Positions 42,050 through 52,983 are shown, numbered from the stretch's first letter. The stretch is 64,000 nt of DNA from Flavobacterium sp. 5 (GCF_002813295.1 NZ_PHUE01000001.1:1488001-1552000); one strand, 5' to 3'. A program made the numbers and translations. Notes: generated by a model from the letters alone, not told the origin.

Positions 42050-45000
42050 CTAGGTATTTCTAACTTTAACGTGGTATACAACATTTGGTTTTGTACCAAC
42101 ATGCTCTAATAAATGATAACTTCTTTCATCTTCTGCAAGTTTAGTAACTACAGCTTCTTCATCATTTACATCTCCAAATATCATTGCTCCAGTAGAACAA
42201 GCATTTGAACAAGCAGTTTGGAATTCACCATCTTTAATTACTCTTCCTTCGTTTTTAGCTTTTAAAATTGTTGCTTGTGTCATTTGAATACACATAGAAC
42301 ATTTTTCCATTACCCCACGAGAACGAACATTAACATCCGGATTTAAAACCATACGTCCTAAATCATCATTCATATGATAATCAAATTCACTGTTTTTGTT
42401 GTATAAGAACCAGTTGAAACGACGTACTTTATAAGGACAGTTGTTAGCACAGTAACGAGTACCAACGCATCTGTTATAAGCCATTTGATTTTGACCTTGA
42501 CGACCATGAGAAGTTGCAGCAACAGGACAAACAGTCTCACATGGAGCATGATTACAATGTTGACACATTACAGGTTGAAATGCAACTTGTGGATTATCAC
42601 CAGCTTTTTCCATTTCATTAAATGTAGATAATGAACTAGATAAACCAGCAATATTATCTTTTCTTTCATCATCACCAGCAAATGTACTTTCCGAAGAATA
42701 ATATCTATCAATACGCAACCAGTGCATATCTCTACTTCTTCTTACCTCAGATTTACCAACTACAGGCACATTGTTTTCAGCATGACATGCAATAACACAT
42801 GCACCACAACCTGTACAAGCATTTAAATCAATAGAAAGATTAAAGTGATGTCCTGTTGAACGATCAAATGAACCCCATAAATCTACTGAAGTAGCTTCTA
42901 CTTCTTGGTGGTCTAAAGAAACCTGTGGTTTTTCATTCCACAATTCAGCATCTTTAGAATTAAAAATTTCAAGAGTAGTTTCTTTGATAATATCACCTCT
43001 ACCCATTAAAGTTTTCTGACCTTGAACACAAGCAAACTCATGTTCTCCAGAAGCTTTAACAATTGTAGCAGATTGTACATTATTGAAACCACTATATAAA
43101 GCATAGGCATTAATACCTACTTGCATTTCTTCTTTCAAAGCCGCTTTACGACCATAACCTAAAGCCATTCCAATAGTCCCAACAGCTTGACCTGGTTGAA
43201 CAATTACAGGAATATTTTCAAGTTTTACTCCATTAGCAGTCAAGGTAACATAACTACCATTCAATCCACCGTTAGCAACGATTTCATTAGTAAGTCCCCA
43301 TTTCTTTGCATCAGCATTAGAAACAGTAACATAGTTATCCCAAGAAACTCTTGTTAATGGATCTGGAAACTCTTGCAACCAAGGGTTATTAGCTTGTTGA
43401 CCATCACCCATACCAGTTTTAGTATACAATACTAATTCTAAACCAGTAGATTTTGCTTGAGCCAATGCGTTTGCAGCACCAGTATAATCAGCAGTTCCAC
43501 CAGCAGCAGCAGGTATTACTCCAACATAAACACCATCATGTAATACTTGATTCCAAGAAGAACCTGCAGTTACTGAAGCTGAAAAAGCTTTCAAATAATC
43601 ATAGTATGTTCCAGGAATACCGTTTATTGATAATAAAATATCTTGAAATTGTTTTGTATTAAATAATGGACGAATAGTTGGTTGAGTCAAACTATAAGTT
43701 CCTTTAGTTAAAGTTAAATCTCCCCAAGCCTCTAAGTAATGAGGAACTGGTGCAGCTATTGTAGTCAAAGAAGCAGTCTCATCTTCTTTTAATGACAATG
43801 CAACTGAAGTTTTTACTTTTTTCAATCCTTCAACAAATAATTTACTATCTGCTAAAGTATATACTGGATTAACTCCACTCATGATTAAAGTATGAACACT
43901 TCCTGCGTTCATGTCTTTTAATAATTGAGCTACTTTTTCATTAGAACCTTTGCGAATTTGTCTAGAACCAGAAGTACTAAAAGATTCACTTGCTAAAACT
44001 TGATTAATAGCTAATACTAATAATTGAGCATTTTTATCTTGAATACCAGAAACCAAAAGTCCCTTTGTACCAGCAGCTTTTAATTGTTGAGCCGCTTTAG
44101 TAACATCCGCTTTAAATGCAGCATCTAATGAATTAGCAACAGATGAACCAGTAATAATACTATATATAAGAACTAATGCTTGCTTTTGATTAGCAGTTGA
44201 CATTGCAACACGCTTATCAGCAGCAGCACCCGATAAAGTCATATTAGACTCTAACTGTATATGTTTTGAGATTTTTTTACTTCCAGTAGTTCCTGACGGG
44301 ATTCTACCTTTAGCATACCCAGCATCATATCCTCCACCTTGCCAGTCTCCAAGGAAATCAGCACCAACAGAAACAATCACTGAAGCTTTTGAGAAATCAT
44401 AATCAACTAAAGCTCTTTCTCCGTAAACACTTTCAAAAGCATCTAAAGCTTCTGAAGAAGAAACAGCATCATATATAACATGCTTAGCATTTGGATTAGC
44501 ACCAATAAAATCAGCGATAAGCTTTTCAGTTGATGGACTAGCTAAAGTATTCGTTAAAAATACAACTTGTCCTCCTTTTGCTTTAGCATCAACAATACTA
44601 GATTTAATTTTTGAATCAACAGCTGACCAAGAAGCATTTTTAGCATCTAGCTTAGGCTCTTTTAAACGCATACTGTCATATAAAGACAATATAGAACCGT
44701 GAATTCTAGCATTAGCTGAAAATTTTGCTCCAGCAATAGTATTATTATCTATTTTAATTGGACGCCCTTCACGTGTTTTAACCAAAAGGTTCGCAAAATC
44801 AAAACCATCAAAAACCGAAGTTGCATAATAATCTGCTACTCCAGGAATGATTTGTTCTGGTTGCGACACATAAGGAATCGCATAATGCACAGGACCCTCG
44901 CACGCAGCAAGAGAAGCTGCAGCTGTACTAAAACCAACGTACTTTAAAAAGTCACGACGTGTAGTTGAAGAAGAAGACAAAGCCGCTTCATTTCCTAAAA

Positions 45001-45112
45001 ACTCATCCGTAGGAATCTCTTCAACAAATTCGTTATTTCTAAGCGCCTCAACAATAGAACTATTTACGTCTAGTTCTTCAACACTTTTCCAGTATTTTTT
45101 GTTTGATGACAT
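42050..45112 (-). CDS. actB: Alternative complex III iron-sulfur subunit ActB
   Basis: A 1,020-residue periplasmic subunit fusing a molybdopterin-oxidoreductase-like part (about 85-740) to a ferredoxin-type part (about 755-1000). A Tat-type motif TTRRDFLKYVGF is followed by SLAACEG, a plausible lipobox, so the protein is probably exported folded and lipid-anchored. Four cysteine clusters are visible: CTGCGACVIACHAE, CQHCNHAPCETVCP, CVGTRYCANNCP and CSMCIQ...CSNACSTGA. Known ActB proteins have lost the molybdenum cofactor; I see no molybdenum-ligand motif here. Confidence 0.96.
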   Translation of the reverse strand: MSSNKKYWKSVEELDVNSSIVEALRNNEFVEEIPTDEFLGNEAALSSSSTTRRDFLKYVGFSTAAASLAACEGPVHYAIPYVSQPEQIIPGVADYYATSVFDGFDFANLLVKTREGRPIKIDNNTIAGAKFSANARIHGSILSLYDSMRLKEPKLDAKNASWSAVDSKIKSSIVDAKAKGGQVVFLTNTLASPSTEKLIADFIGANPNAKHVIYDAVSSSEALDAFESVYGERALVDYDFSKASVIVSVGADFLGDWQGGGYDAGYAKGRIPSGTTGSKKISKHIQLESNMTLSGAAADKRVAMSTANQKQALVLIYSIITGSSVANSLDAAFKADVTKAAQQLKAAGTKGLLVSGIQDKNAQLLVLAINQVLASESFSTSGSRQIRKGSNEKVAQLLKDMNAGSVHTLIMSGVNPVYTLADSKLFVEGLKKVKTSVALSLKEDETASLTTIAAPVPHYLEAWGDLTLTKGTYSLTQPTIRPLFNTKQFQDILLSINGIPGTYYDYLKAFSASVTAGSSWNQVLHDGVYVGVIPAAAGGTADYTGAANALAQAKSTGLELVLYTKTGMGDGQQANNPWLQEFPDPLTRVSWDNYVTVSNADAKKWGLTNEIVANGGLNGSYVTLTANGVKLENIPVIVQPGQAVGTIGMALGYGRKAALKEEMQVGINAYALYSGFNNVQSATIVKASGEHEFACVQGQKTLMGRGDIIKETTLEIFNSKDAELWNEKPQVSLDHQEVEATSVDLWGSFDRSTGHHFNLSIDLNACTGCGACVIACHAENNVPVVGKSEVRRSRDMHWLRIDRYYSSESTFAGDDERKDNIAGLSSSLSTFNEMEKAGDNPQVAFQPVMCQHCNHAPCETVCPVAATSHGRQGQNQMAYNRCVGTRYCANNCPYKVRRFNWFLYNKNSEFDYHMNDDLGRMVLNPDVNVRSRGVMEKCSMCIQMTQATILKAKNEGRVIKDGEFQTACSNACSTGAMIFGDVNDEEAVVTKLAEDERSYHLLEHVGTKPNVVYHVKVRNT

Positions 45113-45201
45113 ATTATATATAAATATTAATCTTAATAATTTCTTTTTTGTTCTATCCTTTAATTATCAACCACTTTTTATCGCGGTATAGCATTAAATT
45201 C

Positions 45202-46533
45202 TTAATAGTGACATTTACCACACTCTAAACCACCCATTTGAGCAGCTGTAAGCTTATCAACGCCGTATTTTTTAGAAAGTTCTTCGTGTATTTTTTTGTA
45301 ATACTCATTACCTTCCATTTTAACATCGGTCTTTCTGTGGCAATTAATACACCATCCCATTGTTAAAGGAGAGAATTGTTTCATTATTTCAAATTCCTGA
45401 ACAGGACCGTGACAAGTTTGACATTCAATACCCGCAGTAGTAACGTGTTGAGAGTGATTAAAATAAACAAAATCAGGCAAGTTATGGATACGAACCCATT
45501 TTACAGGTTCAGTTTTCCCAGTATAAGATTGCTTTGTAGCATCCCAACCGACAGCTTTATATAATTTTTGAATTTGCTCATCATAGAAAGCTTTGCTGTA
45601 CTCAGGAGTTGCAGTAGTTTCAGCAACTTCACTAATGCTTTTATGACAGTTCATACAAACATTTAGAGATGGAATTCCAGCAGTTTTACTTACACGAGAT
45701 GCAGAGTGACAATATTTACAATTGATTTCATTATCACCAGCGTGAATTCTATGAGAATAATGTATTGGTTGAATAGGCTCATAATTTTGATCCACCCCAA
45801 CCTGCATTAAGAAACCATATACTAAATAAGCACCAGCAAGCAATAAAAATATAGCTGAAACTAAAACTAAGAATTGGTTCTTTACAAATGCTTTCCAAAT
45901 TGGCATCGTTGGCTCTTTAGCAACAACTTCAATACCATTTGCAGCAGCAACTTTTCTTAACACTTTATTAACCAATACTAACATTACGATAAGTATTGCC
46001 ATTACTAATGCCAAAGCACCTAAAATAACATTATTAGAAACACCACTTTCTTGATTAACCGCTGTTCCTGGAACCGCAGCAGCACCAGCTGGAGCAGCAA
46101 CTTCAGCCTTTGGCTCAGAAGTATAAGCAATGATATTATCAATATCCCCGGTAGATAACTGAGGAAAAGGAGTCATATTAACTTTATTATTATCTTCAAA
46201 AAGCTTAACAGCTACAGCATCACCAGATTTAATTAAATCAGCACTATTATGTACCCACTTATAAATCCATGCCATTTCATGTTTTTCAGAAATACCTCTC
46301 AACGCAGGACCAGTTGATTTCGCATCAAGTTTGTGACATGCCGCACAATTGGTATTAAAAAGTTCTTTACCTTTTGCTGCATCACCTCCAGAACTCGCCG
46401 CTGGAGCTGCTGTAATAGCTGCAGCTGCCGGAGCTGCATCCTGAGCAAATGAAGCTACGGAAATACTCAACATTAATGCTAAGCTTAAAAATAATTTCCT
46501 TGAATTCGAATTATGGTTACCCACCTTTTTCAT
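45202..46533 (-). CDS. actA: Alternative complex III multiheme cytochrome c subunit ActA with extra N-terminal heme domain
   Basis: A 443-residue c-type cytochrome with six CXXCH sites. A signal segment (about 12-31) and Ala-rich linker lead into a mono-heme cytochrome domain (CAACHKLD, Cys63/His67; candidate axial Met in VNMTPFPQLS), then a membrane helix (about 167-190). A second helix lies at about 220-243, followed by the pentaheme domain (CKYCHS, CMNCHK, CQTCHG, CINCHR and, at the very C-terminus, CGKCHY). The classical ActA is pentaheme with one anchor. The added N-terminal domain may serve as the electron exit toward CuA. First gene of the operon. Confidence 0.95.
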   Translation of the reverse strand: MKKVGNHNSNSRKLFLSLALMLSISVASFAQDAAPAAAAITAAPAASSGGDAAKGKELFNTNCAACHKLDAKSTGPALRGISEKHEMAWIYKWVHNSADLIKSGDAVAVKLFEDNNKVNMTPFPQLSTGDIDNIIAYTSEPKAEVAAPAGAAAVPGTAVNQESGVSNNVILGALALVMAILIVMLVLVNKVLRKVAAANGIEVVAKEPTMPIWKAFVKNQFLVLVSAIFLLLAGAYLVYGFLMQVGVDQNYEPIQPIHYSHRIHAGDNEINCKYCHSASRVSKTAGIPSLNVCMNCHKSISEVAETTATPEYSKAFYDEQIQKLYKAVGWDATKQSYTGKTEPVKWVRIHNLPDFVYFNHSQHVTTAGIECQTCHGPVQEFEIMKQFSPLTMGWCINCHRKTDVKMEGNEYYKKIHEELSKKYGVDKLTAAQMGGLECGKCHY

Positions 46534-46620
46534 ATACTAATATTGATTATCTACTAAAAAATTGTTCGCTTATTAACTAAAAAAATAGAAAATAAAACGA
46601 ACCTTATTTAAAAACTTCGA

Positions 46621-46650
46621 CAAAAATACGACTTAAGAACTATTCTCAAA
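46621..46650 (-). promoter_or_regulatory. Probable promoter of the act-cox operon
   Basis: On the minus strand TTTG (46650-46647), 18 nt, TATTTTTG (46628-46621) fits the Bacteroidota -33/-7 pattern. It lies about 88 nt before the actA ATG. A second TAnnTTTG match (TAGATTTG, 46689-46682) lies upstream. Confidence 0.5.
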
Positions 46651-46725
46651 ACCTTAAAATAATCTTAATTATAATTTATATCAAATCTAAATAAGAAATG
46701 TAATTTCAATTTCCTGTTAAAATGT

Positions 46726-46733
46726 TACTTTTG
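46726..46733 (+). promoter_or_regulatory. Probable promoter of the SPOR gene (-7 box)
   Basis: TACTTTTG matches TAnnTTTG, 19 nt before the ATG at 46753. No clear TTG at -33. It diverges from the act-cox promoter in the same 219-bp gap. Confidence 0.4.
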
Positions 46734-46752
46734 TAAAATAAATAATCAGATT

Positions 46753-47142
46753 ATGAGATTTTTAAGACCAACACACACTACATTAATACTTCTTTTATTT
46801 TTAGCTTTAGCTCCAAAAACACATGCTCAAAATTCAAATTTGACTGTAAATGTGGACCCAAAATTCGAGCAATTACTGACAGAAAAGAGAAAATCTAATC
46901 CAAATTTATCATATAGTGATCGTTACAAAATTCAAATCTTCAATGGAGTAAGCGAAACTGCTAAAAAAACTTTATCAGAATTTAAACAAGAATTTAAAGA
47001 TCTGGACGGAACTATAATTTTCAACACCCCAAATTACAAAGTGTGGGTTGGGAATTTCAGAACCAGAATGGAAGCAGAACGCAACCTAGTTGACATAAAA
47101 AAAAGATATAAAAATGTTTTTTTAATAAAGCCTAGCAAATAA
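46753..47142 (+). CDS. SPOR-domain periplasmic protein
   Basis: A 129-residue exported protein. Signal peptide 1-25 (LLLFLALAPKTHAQ), a short linker, and a SPOR domain at about 57-127 (YKIQIFNGVSETAKKTLSEF, VWVGNFRTRMEAERNLVDIK). SPOR domains bind peptidoglycan denuded of stem peptides and often mark division sites. No other domain is present. It is transcribed away from actA and converges on mtnN with a 34-nt gap. The exact role is unknown. Confidence 0.9.
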   Translation: MRFLRPTHTTLILLLFLALAPKTHAQNSNLTVNVDPKFEQLLTEKRKSNPNLSYSDRYKIQIFNGVSETAKKTLSEFKQEFKDLDGTIIFNTPNYKVWVGNFRTRMEAERNLVDIKKRYKNVFLIKPSK

Positions 47143-47176
47143 AATTTTAAACATCAATAAAAAACAAAACCTATAA

Positions 47177-47935
47177 TTATCCAATAAGGTTAAGAATAAT
47201 TTCAACACCGAATTTCGAAGCAACTTGTGAGACAAATTCATTAAAATTTACTACAGCATTTTCATTTGCAACATCAGAAATAATACGAATAATCACATAA
47301 GAAACATCATATTCAAAACAGACTTGAGCTACTGCAGCTCCTTCCATTTCAACACATAAAACATCTGGAAGAATAGCTAAAAGATTTTCTTTATCCAGGT
47401 CACTAGAGAAAAATTTATCACCACTAGCTATTTGTCCAACTACAACTTTTTGATTTATCAATAAAAATGATTCTTGCTGTTTTAACGAAAGTAAATTAAT
47501 TAAACCCTCATTCTTAACCAACTCAGCTACTCTATCAATAATTCTATTCAGATTTTTTTTAGGCGGAAAGAGTTCTGTTTTTCCTAAAAGTGGTATTTCA
47601 AAGCGATCCATTATAGGACGAGCATCCAAATCATGTTGCACTAAACTATCTGCGATAACAATATCACCAATATTCAAATCTTTATTAATTGCTCCTGCAA
47701 CACCTGTAAATATTAACTCCGTTATTCCAAACTCAATAATTAAATGAGTTACCGTAGTGGCGGAAGCAACTTTCCCCCAACGAGAAAAAACCACAACAAC
47801 TTCAACATCATTTATTATACCAGTATAATACTTTCGCATTCCTTTAATTACTTCTTGTTTATCTTTAAGCAAGGAAACAATTCCACTGATCTCTTCGGGC
47901 ATTGCACCCAGAATTCCAATACGTTTTACATTCAT
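47177..47935 (-). CDS. mtnN: 5'-methylthioadenosine/S-adenosylhomocysteine nucleosidase
   Basis: Cytosolic hydrolase of MTA and SAH, freeing adenine in methionine salvage and methyl-cycle detoxification. The 252 residues show the N-terminal RIGILGAMPEEI with the catalytic-region glutamate, FTGVAGAINKDLNIGDIVIA, and the substrate-binding VEMEGAAVAQVC followed by the aspartate of IRIISDVAN. Two ATGs are possible; I use 47935 (MNVKRIGIL) because the motif normally begins within a few residues of the start. Monocistronic. Confidence 0.92.
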   Translation of the reverse strand: MNVKRIGILGAMPEEISGIVSLLKDKQEVIKGMRKYYTGIINDVEVVVVFSRWGKVASATTVTHLIIEFGITELIFTGVAGAINKDLNIGDIVIADSLVQHDLDARPIMDRFEIPLLGKTELFPPKKNLNRIIDRVAELVKNEGLINLLSLKQQESFLLINQKVVVGQIASGDKFFSSDLDKENLLAILPDVLCVEMEGAAVAQVCFEYDVSYVIIRIISDVANENAVVNFNEFVSQVASKFGVEIILNLIG

Positions 47936-48246
47936 TATTAAAATCATTTAAACTATTAAACAGGTAATCTGAATTTGCTTCTAATTATAAAACAATAGCA
48001 AAAAATAACATATTTATTTTAAGTAACGACAGACAACAGAAATCCTTTTGTCTTGTCTTTTTTTTAACGAAACAAAAAAATTATAACAAATAGCCGAGAC
48101 CAACTATCTAAAAAACAAATGCTTCTACTTCCGAAGTATACAATCTAATTTATTACTACATTACAAAAAAACAAGAAGATATCTAAAATATTATAAACAA
48201 AAAAAATCCCAACGAATTGGGATTTTAAAATTATATAAATTGATTC
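47936..48246. other. 311-bp noncoding gap with infB terminator
   Basis: No gene in either strand. The low end (48196-48226) holds the infB terminator. The remainder is A/T-rich and presumably holds the mtnN promoter, but no clean TAnnTTTG match was found. Confidence 0.5.
48196..48226 (-). terminator. Intrinsic terminator after infB
   Basis: AATCCCAA-TTCG-TTGGGATT on the minus strand is a perfect 8-bp stem with a TTCG loop (48205-48224), followed by a run of eight T. It lies 22 nt past the infB stop and ends the rimP-nusA-infB transcript. Confidence 0.9.
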
Positions 48247-51159
48247 TTATTTCAATTTCTTTTTGATAGCTACTTCATGGTAAGCTTCAATTACATCTCT
48301 TTCTTCGATGTCGTTGTAACCTTTTATTTGAATACCACAATCGTATCCTTTAGCAACCTCTTTAACATCATCTTTGAAACGTTTCAATGCAAGAAGCTCT
48401 CCAGTAAATACAACTACACCATCTCTAATAATTCTGATTTTGGCATTTTTGGCAATTTTACCATCCATAACCATACAACCAGCGATAGAACCAACTTTAG
48501 AAATTTTAAATATCTCTCTGATTTCAGCAGTACCAAGTACTTCTTCTTTCATTTCTGGCGCTAACATTCCTTCCATTGCATCTTTCAAGTCATCGATAGC
48601 TGCGTAGATGATAGAGTAGTAACGGATATCAATTTCTTCTTTATCGGCCAATTGTCTAGCATTACCTGCAGGACGAACATTAAATCCGATAATAATTGCA
48701 TCTGAAGCAGAAGCCAACATAACGTCAGATTCTGTAATAGCTCCAACTCCTTTATGGATAATATTAATTTGAATTTCTTCAGTTGACAATTTAGAGAACG
48801 AATCAGATAAGGCTTCAACAGAACCATCCACATCACCTTTAAGGATAATGTTCAATTCTTTAAATTGGCCTAATGCAATTCTACGTCCAATTTCATCTAA
48901 TGTAATGTGTCGTTGTGTACGAACTGATTGTTCACGCATTAATTGAGAACGTTTAGCAGCAATTTGTTTTGCTTCTTTTTCGTCTTCAAAAATATTGAAC
49001 TTATCACCCGCAGTAGGCGCACCATCAAGACCTAAAACTGAAACTGGAGTTGAAGGACCAGCAATAGTAACAATATTCCCTCTTTCATCATGCATCGCTT
49101 TAATTTTACCATGATGTTTTCCAGCCAACATATAATCTCCAATTTTAAGAGTACCATGTTGTACTAATATTGTAGAAACATATCCTTTTCCTTTATCCAA
49201 GAAAGCTTCTACTACTGTACCCTGAGCAGCTTTATTTGGATTTGCTTTCAAATCTAAAATTTCAGCTTCTAATAATACTTTTTCTAACAAATCTTTTACA
49301 CCAGTACCCACTTTTGCAGAGATATCATGAGATTGAATTTTTCCACCCCAATCTTCTACTAAAAGGTTCATACCAGCTAAACGTTCTTTAATTTTCTCAA
49401 CGTTAGCATTTGGCTTATCAATTTTGTTGATTGCAAATATAATTGGCACCCCAGCAGCTTGTGCGTGAGAAATCGCCTCTTTAGTTTGTGGCATGATATC
49501 ATCATCCGCAGCAACAACAATAATAGCAATATCTGTAACTTGAGCTCCACGAGCACGCATTGCGGTAAACGCCTCGTGACCAGGAGTATCAAGGAAAGCT
49601 ATTTTTTGACCATTATCTAATGTTACTCCGTAAGCTCCAATATGTTGTGTAATTCCACCAGACTCTCCAGCAATAACATTTTCTTTACGAATATAATCCA
49701 GTAAAGATGTTTTACCGTGATCGACGTGTCCCATTACTGTAACGATTGGCGCTCTAGTAACTAAATCTTCTTCTTTATCTACAACTACCTCAATAGCTTC
49801 TTCGATATCAACAGTAATAAACTCAACCTCATAACCAAATTCATCAGCAACAATTGTCAATGTTTCAGCATCAAGACGTTGGTTCATGGTAACCATAATC
49901 CCAAGAGACATACATGTTCCAATCACTTTTGTAATTGGCACATCCATCATTATTGCAATTTCGCCTACAGTAACAAATTCAGTAACTTTAATTGTTTTAC
50001 TTCCTTCGTCCAAAGCTCTTTGCTCATCATCAGATTTTTGACGGTGCGTATCTCTTTTATCTCTTCTATATTTCGCCGCTTTTGATTTACCACCTTTACC
50101 TTGTAGTTTCTCTAAAGTCTCACGTATTTGATTTTTAACCTCTTCCTCTGTTGGCTCAACCTTAGCTACAATTGCAGGTCTATTTCCTTTTACAAATCCA
50201 GGTCTTGCACTTCTATTAGCGTTAAAACCACCTCCTCCAGTATTTGGAGTAATTTTATTTGGATTTGGCGCCCCAGGAACACCAGGCGTCGCAGGAGGCC
50301 TAGGAGCTCCAGGCTTAGGAGCAATTCTTTTACGCTTATTTTTATTCGCATTATTAGCACCAACTGCTCCAGGAGCGCCAGGCTTATTAGGCGTAATTTT
50401 CGGATCTTCTTTTTTCTTTTTAGGCTTATTGAATTGAGATAAATCAATCACTTGACCAGTTAAAGTCGCTCCCGATAATTTTTGATATTGCGTAGTAATT
50501 GATTCCTCAACCGGAGTTTCAGGAGTTGAATCTTCAACTTTTTTATCAACTACAACTTGTGGTTGCGGTTTTTCGACATTTTTAGTTTCCTTAAATTTAG
50601 TTTTGTCTTTAACCTCATTTACTGGAGAAACAGGAGTCTCTTTTATAATTTTTTCAGCTGCCAATTCAGTTTTTTCAACTACTTCAACAGCATCTTTTTT
50701 TACATCTTCTTTAGAAACAGGTACTTCATTTGAAACCACCTCTGTAGGAGCAATTACTTTTTCAGCAACAACAGGAGCTGGAGCAGGCTTTTTCGGATTA
50801 AGATCAATTTTACCAACTTGAACAGGTCCTGATAAAACAGCTTTAGCTTTAATAATTTCTTGCTGCTTTAAACGATCCTCTTCTATTTTGCGTTTGTCTT
50901 CGACTTCTTTTTCTCGTTCTATACGTAAAGCTTCTTTTTCTTTCCTTTTCTCTTCACTAACCTCCTTAGAAGCTTCTTTATTCCCCTTGTCGCCTGCAAA
51001 CTGACTTTGTAGGATATTAAATTCTTGTTCAGAAATTTTTGTGTTTGGATTTGACTCAATAGCAACTCCTTTATCTTTTAGATAATCCACAGCTCTTTCT
51101 AACGAAATATTTAATTCCCTTAAAACCTTGTTTATTCTAATAATTCTCTCTTCAGACAT
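48247..51159 (-). CDS. infB: Translation initiation factor IF-2
   Basis: GTPase that places initiator fMet-tRNA on the 30S subunit. The 970 residues include the IF2 N-terminal helix ([20 protein letters not shown]). A long, disordered Lys/Glu/Pro-rich region with a Gly/Pro/Asn-rich stretch follows (about 75-380), then the G domain (G1 [16 protein letters not shown]3 DTPGHEAF, G4 NKIDKPNAN) and domains II-IV ([20 protein letters not shown] near the end). It is the last gene of the rimP-nusA-infB operon, as in many bacteria. Confidence 0.97.
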   Translation of the reverse strand: MSEERIIRINKVLRELNISLERAVDYLKDKGVAIESNPNTKISEQEFNILQSQFAGDKGNKEASKEVSEEKRKEKEALRIEREKEVEDKRKIEEDRLKQQEIIKAKAVLSGPVQVGKIDLNPKKPAPAPVVAEKVIAPTEVVSNEVPVSKEDVKKDAVEVVEKTELAAEKIIKETPVSPVNEVKDKTKFKETKNVEKPQPQVVVDKKVEDSTPETPVEESITTQYQKLSGATLTGQVIDLSQFNKPKKKKEDPKITPNKPGAPGAVGANNANKNKRKRIAPKPGAPRPPATPGVPGAPNPNKITPNTGGGGFNANRSARPGFVKGNRPAIVAKVEPTEEEVKNQIRETLEKLQGKGGKSKAAKYRRDKRDTHRQKSDDEQRALDEGSKTIKVTEFVTVGEIAIMMDVPITKVIGTCMSLGIMVTMNQRLDAETLTIVADEFGYEVEFITVDIEEAIEVVVDKEEDLVTRAPIVTVMGHVDHGKTSLLDYIRKENVIAGESGGITQHIGAYGVTLDNGQKIAFLDTPGHEAFTAMRARGAQVTDIAIIVVAADDDIMPQTKEAISHAQAAGVPIIFAINKIDKPNANVEKIKERLAGMNLLVEDWGGKIQSHDISAKVGTGVKDLLEKVLLEAEILDLKANPNKAAQGTVVEAFLDKGKGYVSTILVQHGTLKIGDYMLAGKHHGKIKAMHDERGNIVTIAGPSTPVSVLGLDGAPTAGDKFNIFEDEKEAKQIAAKRSQLMREQSVRTQRHITLDEIGRRIALGQFKELNIILKGDVDGSVEALSDSFSKLSTEEIQINIIHKGVGAITESDVMLASASDAIIIGFNVRPAGNARQLADKEEIDIRYYSIIYAAIDDLKDAMEGMLAPEMKEEVLGTAEIREIFKISKVGSIAGCMVMDGKIAKNAKIRIIRDGVVVFTGELLALKRFKDDVKEVAKGYDCGIQIKGYNDIEERDVIEAYHEVAIKKKLK

Positions 51160-51249
51160 AAAATCTTTTTATTTTTACCTTATTCGTTGTTCCACTTTTA
51201 TCATACAATAAAAATAGAAATTTATTTTATATGAGAAATTAACAGCCTG

Positions 51250-52503
51250 TTAACTATCAAACTCTTCACTTAATATTCTCATTACATCTAAAATTGTTTC
51301 CTCCTCTAGATCTGTTCTTCTAACCAAGTCTTCTACATCTTGTTTCAAAATACTTTTTGCAGTATCTAAACCAATTTTTGCAAATTCTTCAATAACCCAT
51401 TCTTCAATTTCGTCTGAAAACTCAGTTAATTCAACATCATCATCATCAGCCGTTGTACCTGCAACATCTCCTTCACGAATTACATCCAACTCATAACCTG
51501 TCAATTGACCCGCTAAACGTATATTATGACCTCCCCTACCGATTGCTTTAGAAACTTCTTCTAATTTCAAAAACACTTCAGCTCTTTTGGTTTCTTCATT
51601 AATTTTAATTGAAGAAACTTTAGCAGGACTTAATGCTCTAGTAATATATAACTGAATATTACTAGTATAATTTATTACGTCAATATTTTCATTTCCTAAT
51701 TCACGAACAATTCCATGAATTCTAGACCCTTTCATACCCACACAAGCTCCTACTGGATCTATACGGTCATCATAAGAATCTACAGCTACTTTGGCTTTTT
51801 CACCTGGAATCCTTACAACATTTTTAACCATAATCAAACCGTCAAAAACTTCAGGAATTTCTTGTTCAAACAATTTTTCCAAGAACTTATCAGAAGTTCT
51901 AGACATAATAATTTGAGGTTTATTCCCTTTTAATTCAACACTTTCGATTATACCTCTAACATTATCCCCTTTTCGGAAAAAATCAGAAGGAATTTGTTTT
52001 TCTTTTGGCAAAACAATTTCATTACCATCATCATCTACCAAAATTACAACTCTTGGACGCACATGATGCACTTCTGCAGTATAGATATCACCAATAATAT
52101 CTTTAAATTGTTTATAAAGATTGGTATTATCGTGTTCGTGTATTTTTGAAATTAAATTTTGTCTTAAAGCTAGAATCGCTCTTCTTCCTAAATCTTTCAA
52201 TTTTACTTCTTGAGAAACTTCTTCGCCAATTTCAAAATCAGGTTCAATTTGACGCGCTTCTGACAAAGTAATTTCAAGATGATCCAAATCTAAATCATCA
52301 TCAGCTACAATAACTCTTCTTTGCCAAATCTCCATATCACCTTTATCCGGATTGATAATAATATCAAAATTATCATCTGATCCAAATTTTTTCTTCAATG
52401 CATTTCTAAATACATCCTCCAAAATTGCCATAAGCGTTACACGATCAATAAGTTTATCGTCTTTAAACTCTGAAAATGAATCGATTAATGCTAAATTTTC
52501 CAT
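51250..52503 (-). CDS. nusA: Transcription termination/antitermination factor NusA
   Basis: RNA-polymerase-binding elongation factor. The 417 residues have an N-terminal domain (LIDSFSEFKDDKLIDRVTLM), an S1 domain (about 130-200), two KH domains (RIPGEKAKVAVDSYDDRIDP, GACVGMKGSRIHGIVREL, AIGRGGHNIRLAGQLTGYEL) and a short acidic C-terminus. It lacks the acidic repeats of enterobacterial NusA, as expected for the phylum. It follows rimP by 13 nt. NusA autoregulates its operon in E. coli; the hairpin upstream of rimP could be a target. Confidence 0.97.
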   Translation of the reverse strand: MENLALIDSFSEFKDDKLIDRVTLMAILEDVFRNALKKKFGSDDNFDIIINPDKGDMEIWQRRVIVADDDLDLDHLEITLSEARQIEPDFEIGEEVSQEVKLKDLGRRAILALRQNLISKIHEHDNTNLYKQFKDIIGDIYTAEVHHVRPRVVILVDDDGNEIVLPKEKQIPSDFFRKGDNVRGIIESVELKGNKPQIIMSRTSDKFLEKLFEQEIPEVFDGLIMVKNVVRIPGEKAKVAVDSYDDRIDPVGACVGMKGSRIHGIVRELGNENIDVINYTSNIQLYITRALSPAKVSSIKINEETKRAEVFLKLEEVSKAIGRGGHNIRLAGQLTGYELDVIREGDVAGTTADDDDVELTEFSDEIEEWVIEEFAKIGLDTAKSILKQDVEDLVRRTDLEEETILDVMRILSEEFDS

Positions 52504-52516
52504 GCGAACTCTTTAA

Positions 52517-52981
52517 TTAAAATGTTACTGTAACAACTGCTTCTTTAATATCTGTGTAAGGAATCTGTAATTCTTTTTGAACTGTCTCTTTTCCCTTACC
52601 CACTTTTTTGGCTTCTCTAGCTTTCCAAGACAAAATTATAAAAAGATCATTAGCTTCAACTAATTCTGCCTCAATATTTTCATTATTGGTTTTAACAATT
52701 AAAGTTCTACCAATGTTTTTCTTATACTGTCTAACTAATTTTAACGGAGAACCAACCCCTACCGAAGCAACCTCTAATGAGAAATCTTGTTCTTCTCTAT
52801 CTAAGTTCCCCTCAACAGCACGACTTACATCAATACAGTCTTGTAAAACCACTCCATTATCTCCATCAATACCAACAATTACTTTAAAACTATCCGTTAT
52901 CGTCAAGTCAATTAAAAAAATAGATGGCTTTTCCTGAAGAGCTTCATCTACTACTTGCTTTACTTTCTCTTTAAATGTCAT
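52517..52981 (-). CDS. rimP: Ribosome maturation factor RimP
   Basis: Assembly factor for the 30S subunit, 154 residues. Typical features are an N-terminal alpha/beta domain ([61 protein letters not shown]) and a small Sm-like C-terminal domain (GRTLIVKT ... [11 protein letters not shown]). First gene of the operon; its ATG stands 13 nt after a terminator-like hairpin. Confidence 0.96.
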   Translation of the reverse strand: MTFKEKVKQVVDEALQEKPSIFLIDLTITDSFKVIVGIDGDNGVVLQDCIDVSRAVEGNLDREEQDFSLEVASVGVGSPLKLVRQYKKNIGRTLIVKTNNENIEAELVEANDLFIILSWKAREAKKVGKGKETVQKELQIPYTDIKEAVVTVTF

Positions 52982-52983
52982 AT

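Noticed and set aside
48277..50821. Several plus-strand frames opposite infB
   Set aside because: They reflect the biased codon use of the Lys/Glu/Pro-rich part of infB and show no independent evidence of coding.
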